Shown: piece after piece, positions 60,469 to 64,000 of the stretch
How the letters are laid out: each line of letters opens with the position of its first letter
Position numbering within the stretch: position 1 is the stretch's first letter
DNA from: Bact-19 sp038319215
GTDB lineage: Bacteria > Bacteroidota > Bacteroidia > Bacteroidales > ML635J-15
Length of the DNA stretch: 64,000 nucleotides
Assembly (NCBI GenBank): GCA_038319215.1
Contig: JBBQCZ010000002.1
Span: forward strand, 23,253 to 87,252
Reading direction: 5' to 3'
The notes under the pieces: generated by a model
Database searches by the model: none
The model's input: only the letters and a program-made list of their open reading frames with translations
What the model was told of the DNA's origin: nothing
Translations under genes and position numbers: made by a program

Positions 60469-61881
60469 TTAAATTCCTTCCAATCCGCTTAAAACAGTTT
60501 CAATATTACCCGATGGTCTATCAGCATTTGAGTTTATTATTTTTCCATCTCTGTCTAGTAAAATAAAACGAGGAATACCATTGATTTTAAAATGTTGGCA
60601 AAGTGGATTTTCCCATCCTGCAGCAAATAATTGAATTCCTTCTATGCCTTCGGCTTTTAAAATGTTTTCCCAATCGGATTTGTTTTCGTCAACGGATATC
60701 CCTATAATAGCTATGTTTTTATCTTTGAATTTTTCCTTTAGCTTTTTTAAATATGGTATCTCCTGTTTGCAAGGACCACACCAGCTAGCCCAAACATCAA
60801 TATAAATGTATTTGCCTTTGAAGTAGGCTGGACTGTACATTTTGCCGTTAATGTCGGGAAAACTCCAATTTACAGAGGCTTGTCCTACGGCAAGTTTGTT
60901 GAATTCTGAAAATATCTTATCTAGTTCAGAAAGTCTTTGTTTGTTAGATGATATTTCTTTGTAATGTGAATAAGCATCAACAACGCTTTCAGCACCATAG
61001 TAATTAATAAAATCTTTTATAAAACTATAATAAAGCTCTTCTAAAACCATTGGTTCTGCAAAAGTTTTATCCAAAATTGAAAAATAGAGATTAGCATATT
61101 CTTCAGAGGAAGTTATTTCTATTTTTTCTTCTTTTATAACTTTATTCAACTTATAAGCAGCTAGATTCTGAACATAAGGCTTAAATTCATATAATTGAAT
61201 CATCATAGGATTGTTAAAGTCGGTAGAAGCTATAAGATTGTCAATTTCTGCTTCAATTTCACTACTATTTTGATTTGAGGTTAACAATGGTGTGTAATAT
61301 GTAAGTAAAAGAGTACCACTTAAAACTTTAAAACGTTCCTTTTCCAAATTAATAAAATCTATATATTCTGTATTGTCGTTTGCAAATTTATCAAGGTTTA
61401 GATTTAGATTTTTGTTCAAATCTTTTAAGGCATTTGCAAAAGTTTCATATTTAGATGCATACAAAAAGTTTTCACTGTTTATTCCTCTTTTTACAACTAA
61501 GTTTACTTGGGAAGCTAAATAATTGTTTGCTTTAGCATCGTCGCCAGTATATTTTATGCTCGAAAAGAAATTTTCCGAATTTGCGGTAAAACTTATATGA
61601 GATTTTGGATTGGCATATATTCTTGCATGATTACCGCCGTTTACAAGTATTAAATGCGATGGGGCACCGATCATAATTTTTGCAGTAAATGCTCCACTTT
61701 CATTCATTTTAATAGTGTCTGTTGTTGAATTGTAGGTCAGCATTACTAAATTATCTTTTGCATTTTCAATTTGACCAGTTATTACTGTAAGGTCTTTCTC
61801 CTTATTATCAATTTCTTGTTTTTTATTGTTGCATGAATAAATCACTGCCAACATTGCTAAAATTACTGCTGCTTTTTTCAT
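60469..61881 (-). CDS. TlpA-family thiol-disulfide lipoprotein (first paralogue)
   Basis: 470 residues. Lipoprotein signal 'MKKAAVILAMLAVIYSCNN' (Cys17). N-terminal DUF4369-like beta domain ('ITGQIENAKDNLVMLTYNSTTDTIKMNESGAF'), a helical middle, and a C-terminal thioredoxin domain with 'VDVWASWCGPCKQEIPYL' (WCGPC) and 'GIPRFILLDRDGKI' (cis-Pro). It should reduce or isomerise disulfides in the periplasm, for example in cytochrome c assembly or stress. A paralogue with the same order lies 500 nt upstream, across yciH. Confidence 0.9.
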   Translation of the reverse strand: MKKAAVILAMLAVIYSCNNKKQEIDNKEKDLTVITGQIENAKDNLVMLTYNSTTDTIKMNESGAFTAKIMIGAPSHLILVNGGNHARIYANPKSHISFTANSENFFSSIKYTGDDAKANNYLASQVNLVVKRGINSENFLYASKYETFANALKDLNKNLNLNLDKFANDNTEYIDFINLEKERFKVLSGTLLLTYYTPLLTSNQNSSEIEAEIDNLIASTDFNNPMMIQLYEFKPYVQNLAAYKLNKVIKEEKIEITSSEEYANLYFSILDKTFAEPMVLEELYYSFIKDFINYYGAESVVDAYSHYKEISSNKQRLSELDKIFSEFNKLAVGQASVNWSFPDINGKMYSPAYFKGKYIYIDVWASWCGPCKQEIPYLKKLKEKFKDKNIAIIGISVDENKSDWENILKAEGIEGIQLFAAGWENPLCQHFKINGIPRFILLDRDGKIINSNADRPSGNIETVLSGLEGI

Positions 61882-61901
61882 TATCTATGTTTTTTTGTTT
61901 T

Positions 61902-62013
61902 CTAATGCCTAATGCTTTTTGCCATCAATCACCTCCGTTCGCGGCGGAGGCGGAACCAACCTCTACTTATCCCGAACCTTTGGTTCTAGGATCCTCGAAC
62001 CAAAGGCTCGGGA
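61902..62013. repeat. composite intergenic repeat E with a 44-bp near-perfect palindrome
   Basis: Two TAATGCC/TAATGCT heptamers (to about 61916), then CCTCCG/CGGAGG arms at 61932-61950, then a 44-bp palindrome at 61970-62013 centred on AGGATCCT with outer ends TCCCGA and TCGGGA. Two positions per arm fail to pair. It abuts the stop codon of the YciH gene. Confidence 0.85.
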
Positions 62014-62346
62014 CTACTTAACTCCATAACCCTTAGCCTTCAAGTGTTCTTTAACTTTTTCAATCATTTCGCCTTGAATAATAATTTCACCATCTTTTGC
62101 CGATCCACCAGTGCCGCATTTAGTTTTTAATTCTTTGGCCAGATTTTCCAAATCATCATCTTTGCCAACAAATCCTGTAATCAATACAACAGATTTTCCT
62201 TTTCGTTGTTTTCGATCAATTACTACTTTAAGTTTTTGTTTTGCAGGTAGGAGAGTTTCAACATTTTCTGCTTCGTTAGTCTCATAAACAAAATCTGTTT
62301 TTGTCGAGAAAACAATCCCATCTCTGTTTTTATAATTATCTTTCAT
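62014..62346 (-). CDS. yciH: translation initiation factor eIF1/SUI1-like protein (YciH family)
   Basis: 110 residues. A basic N-terminus leads to the SUI1 fold: 'KLKVVIDRKQRKGKSVVLITGF', 'LENLAKELKTKCGTGGSAKDGEIIIQGEMIEKVKEHLKAKGY'. The KTKCGTGGS segment is the most conserved part of the family. YciH may affect start-site fidelity; in E. coli it is not essential and its role is debated. It lies between the two TlpA-like paralogues on the same strand, 36 nt downstream of the second. Confidence 0.92.
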   Translation of the reverse strand: MKDNYKNRDGIVFSTKTDFVYETNEAENVETLLPAKQKLKVVIDRKQRKGKSVVLITGFVGKDDDLENLAKELKTKCGTGGSAKDGEIIIQGEMIEKVKEHLKAKGYGVK

Positions 62347-62382
62347 TTAATAAAATTCAAGTTAATATTTTATAAAATATGA

Positions 62383-63792
62383 TTATATGCCGTCGAGTTC
62401 ATTTAGGATTGAATCAATATTCATCGATGGTCTTTCTGCATCAAAGTTTATAATTTTGCCTTGCTTGTCAAGTAAAATAAACCTTGGGATGCTATTTATT
62501 TTAAATTGTTTACATAAAACATTATCCCAACCTGCTGCATATAACTGTATTCCGCTAGCCGCTTCCGTTTTAAGTGAGCTTTTCCATGACTCAATATCTT
62601 CATCAACAGAAATGCTAATGAATGTGATATTTTTTCCAATAAATTTCTTTTTTAGAGTTTCAAGATAAGGAATTTCTTCTTTGCATGGTCCGCACCAACT
62701 TGCCCAAACATCAATATAAATATATTTACCGTTAAAATCACTTAGTGAAATTTCTTTCCCATTTATGTCTGGAAAACTCCATTCAATTGATTGTTTTCCT
62801 GGGGCAATTTCTTCATATTCTGCTATTAAATTTGATATTACTGAAACCCTATATTTACATTTAGATGAATTTTTATATTCAGTAATAATGTCTGAAATAC
62901 TATTTGGTCCGTAATATGAGATAAATTGATTAATAAAATAATAATAAACATTGTCAATTGTCTGCTCATTTGTAAACATTTTATCTATTTCTTTGAAAAA
63001 GAATGTGCCCCATTCCTCCATACTACAATCAGTTATTCCATCTTCACGAATTTGTTTTGATGTTTTATTGTTAAGTATATCGGATAGAAATGGCCAGTAT
63101 TCTTCAAAAAATAATAAATCTGGGTTGTCTAAGTTAATATCATCTTCGAGAGTTTGAAGATCCTTGAAAGCATTTTCTGGAGTTTCAATTTCCTTATCAA
63201 ACGTTTGAAGCATAAATTCAGTTAAAATATAATGCTTAATTAATTTAAATTTTTCTGCTTCTGCCTTTTTAAAAGACTCATAACTATCATCTTTCTTTTC
63301 CGATATGTCTTTAAGATTCTTTTCAAATTCTGCTAAATATAGATTGTATTTAGTTAGAAAAATATCATAATTTTCTGCATCTAAAATTCCATCATCACTC
63401 AATATTTTTTTGTTTGCGATGCGTTTTTGTTGAGCTAAATAATTGTTTATATCTGCATTGTATCCATTGAAAACAATAGATTTGTCAAAGTCTGAGCCAT
63501 CAGCTTCGAAAGATGTTTCGGTGCCTGGATTTAGAAATGTAATAGCATTATTGTTGCCAATAATTAGTTTTACATAGCAAGGATTTTCTATTGAAATTGT
63601 TGTCTCAAAAAAACCTTTTTTGTCAATTTTTATGGTGTCGCTTTCGAGTTGATATCTAATAACAAAAAAACTTTCTGTAGTATTTAAAATTTTTCCTGAT
63701 ATTTTTACTTCGGTCTTATCCTTTTCCGAATTTTTACTATTGCACGAATAAAGAGCAGTAAGAACAACTAACACAATAATCAACTTTTTCAT
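62383..63792 (-). CDS. TlpA-family thiol-disulfide lipoprotein (second paralogue)
   Basis: 469 residues. Lipoprotein signal 'MKKLIIVLVVLTALYSCNS' (Cys17), DUF4369-like beta domain ('ISGKILNTTESFFVIRYQLESDTIKIDKKGFF'), helical middle, and 'VDVWASWCGPCKEEIPYL' plus 'SIPRFILLDKQGKI'. Length and order equal those of the paralogue at 60469; the C-terminal redox domain is most conserved and the middle has diverged. The pair arose by tandem duplication, with yciH now between them. The most upstream gene before rnpB. Confidence 0.9.
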   Translation of the reverse strand: MKKLIIVLVVLTALYSCNSKNSEKDKTEVKISGKILNTTESFFVIRYQLESDTIKIDKKGFFETTISIENPCYVKLIIGNNNAITFLNPGTETSFEADGSDFDKSIVFNGYNADINNYLAQQKRIANKKILSDDGILDAENYDIFLTKYNLYLAEFEKNLKDISEKKDDSYESFKKAEAEKFKLIKHYILTEFMLQTFDKEIETPENAFKDLQTLEDDINLDNPDLLFFEEYWPFLSDILNNKTSKQIREDGITDCSMEEWGTFFFKEIDKMFTNEQTIDNVYYYFINQFISYYGPNSISDIITEYKNSSKCKYRVSVISNLIAEYEEIAPGKQSIEWSFPDINGKEISLSDFNGKYIYIDVWASWCGPCKEEIPYLETLKKKFIGKNITFISISVDEDIESWKSSLKTEAASGIQLYAAGWDNVLCKQFKINSIPRFILLDKQGKIINFDAERPSMNIDSILNELDGI

Positions 63793-63846
63793 AGCTATTT
63801 TTTTACAGTTTATAAATCGTAATCTTTCTTCAATAAAATTAAAAAA

Positions 63847-64000
63847 AAGCAGGCATATAAGCCGGATTCTGTATCTTTCGTTATCGGGTACACGACCCGA
63901 AGAAAGACTTCTATCATTTATCTAATGCGATCTACCCCCCGGCTCAGGCGGGCAGCCTTAAAACGCCGGTATATGTGATCTTGCAACCTGTGGGACGAAC
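63847..64000 (-). ncRNA. rnpB: RNase P RNA, 3' part
   Basis: Read on the minus strand, it includes the universal 3' part of bacterial RNase P RNA: GGCTGCC..GCCTGAGCC, then TAGATAAATGATAGAAG (compare TAGATGAATGACTG) and ACAGAATCCGGCTTATA, followed by a closing stem and a T-run. The 5' part is outside the window. It processes tRNA 5' ends. Confidence 0.9.

Noticed and set aside
1..64000. tRNA or rRNA genes
   Set aside because: I saw no T-loop (GGTTCRANTCC) with a matching acceptor stem and no conserved rRNA words while reading both strands; a covariance-model search would settle it.

Overview
This 64 kb AT-rich window comes from a member of the Bacteroidota, most likely an anaerobic or fermentative Bacteroidales-type organism. 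The evidence is: type IX secretion (T9SS) parts and cargo (PorP/SprF, a PorE-like OmpA protein, a PKD protein with a type B end, secreted proteins with type A tails); Bacteroidota promoters (TAnnTTTG at -7, sometimes TTTG at -33); few Shine-Dalgarno sequences; many lipoproteins starting near 'SCN'; and a three-subunit electron-bifurcating-type [FeFe] hydrogenase.

Layout. 1-5.9 kb: end of an ABC-2 permease, small conserved proteins, two PLP enzymes, an AAA/DUF4143-type ATPase and a Cys-rich protein. 5.9-8.9 kb: an AbiEii-like nucleotidyltransferase with a DUF6922-like partner, inserted between two copies of the 5' flank of an ECF sigma gene, then that sigma gene and a membrane anti-sigma-like protein. 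9-26 kb: two giant genes built of alternating Fn3-like and FISUMP modules; the first has lost its 5' end at a junction with a truncated YceI-like lipoprotein gene and is split by one in-frame TAG. 26-38 kb: thioredoxin-fold protein, RluA-type synthase, amidohydrolase, and a T9SS locus in which PorP/SprF and OmpA proteins diverge from a PKD adhesin. 38-49.6 kb: housekeeping genes (hldD, meaB, prolyl-tRNA editing, prolyl oligopeptidase, deoxynucleoside kinase, TPR lipoprotein, adk, obgE, PAP2) and two secreted proteins. 49.7-58.5 kb: a six-gene sensory/regulatory cassette (DRTGG, histidine-kinase-type ATPases, HydS-like hydrogenase homologue, PHP phosphoesterase) followed by the hydrogenase operon, with a perfect FNR-type palindrome upstream and tandem terminators downstream. 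58.6-64 kb: a T9SS cargo gene, a decayed gene, two paralogous TlpA-type lipoproteins around an eIF1/YciH gene, and the 3' part of RNase P RNA at the edge.

Several intergenic gaps carry one kind of composite repeat: 7-bp direct repeats next to GC-rich palindromes centred on GGATCC or CCGCGG. It is the only clearly dispersed repeat seen. I see no tRNA, rRNA, CRISPR array, transposase, integrase or reverse transcriptase. The strongest leads are the FISUMP pair and its lesions, the duplicated sigma-gene flank around the toxin-like module, the hydrogenase regulatory cassette with its degenerate NuoE-like subunit, and the repeat family. All family names come from motif reading; no database search was made.
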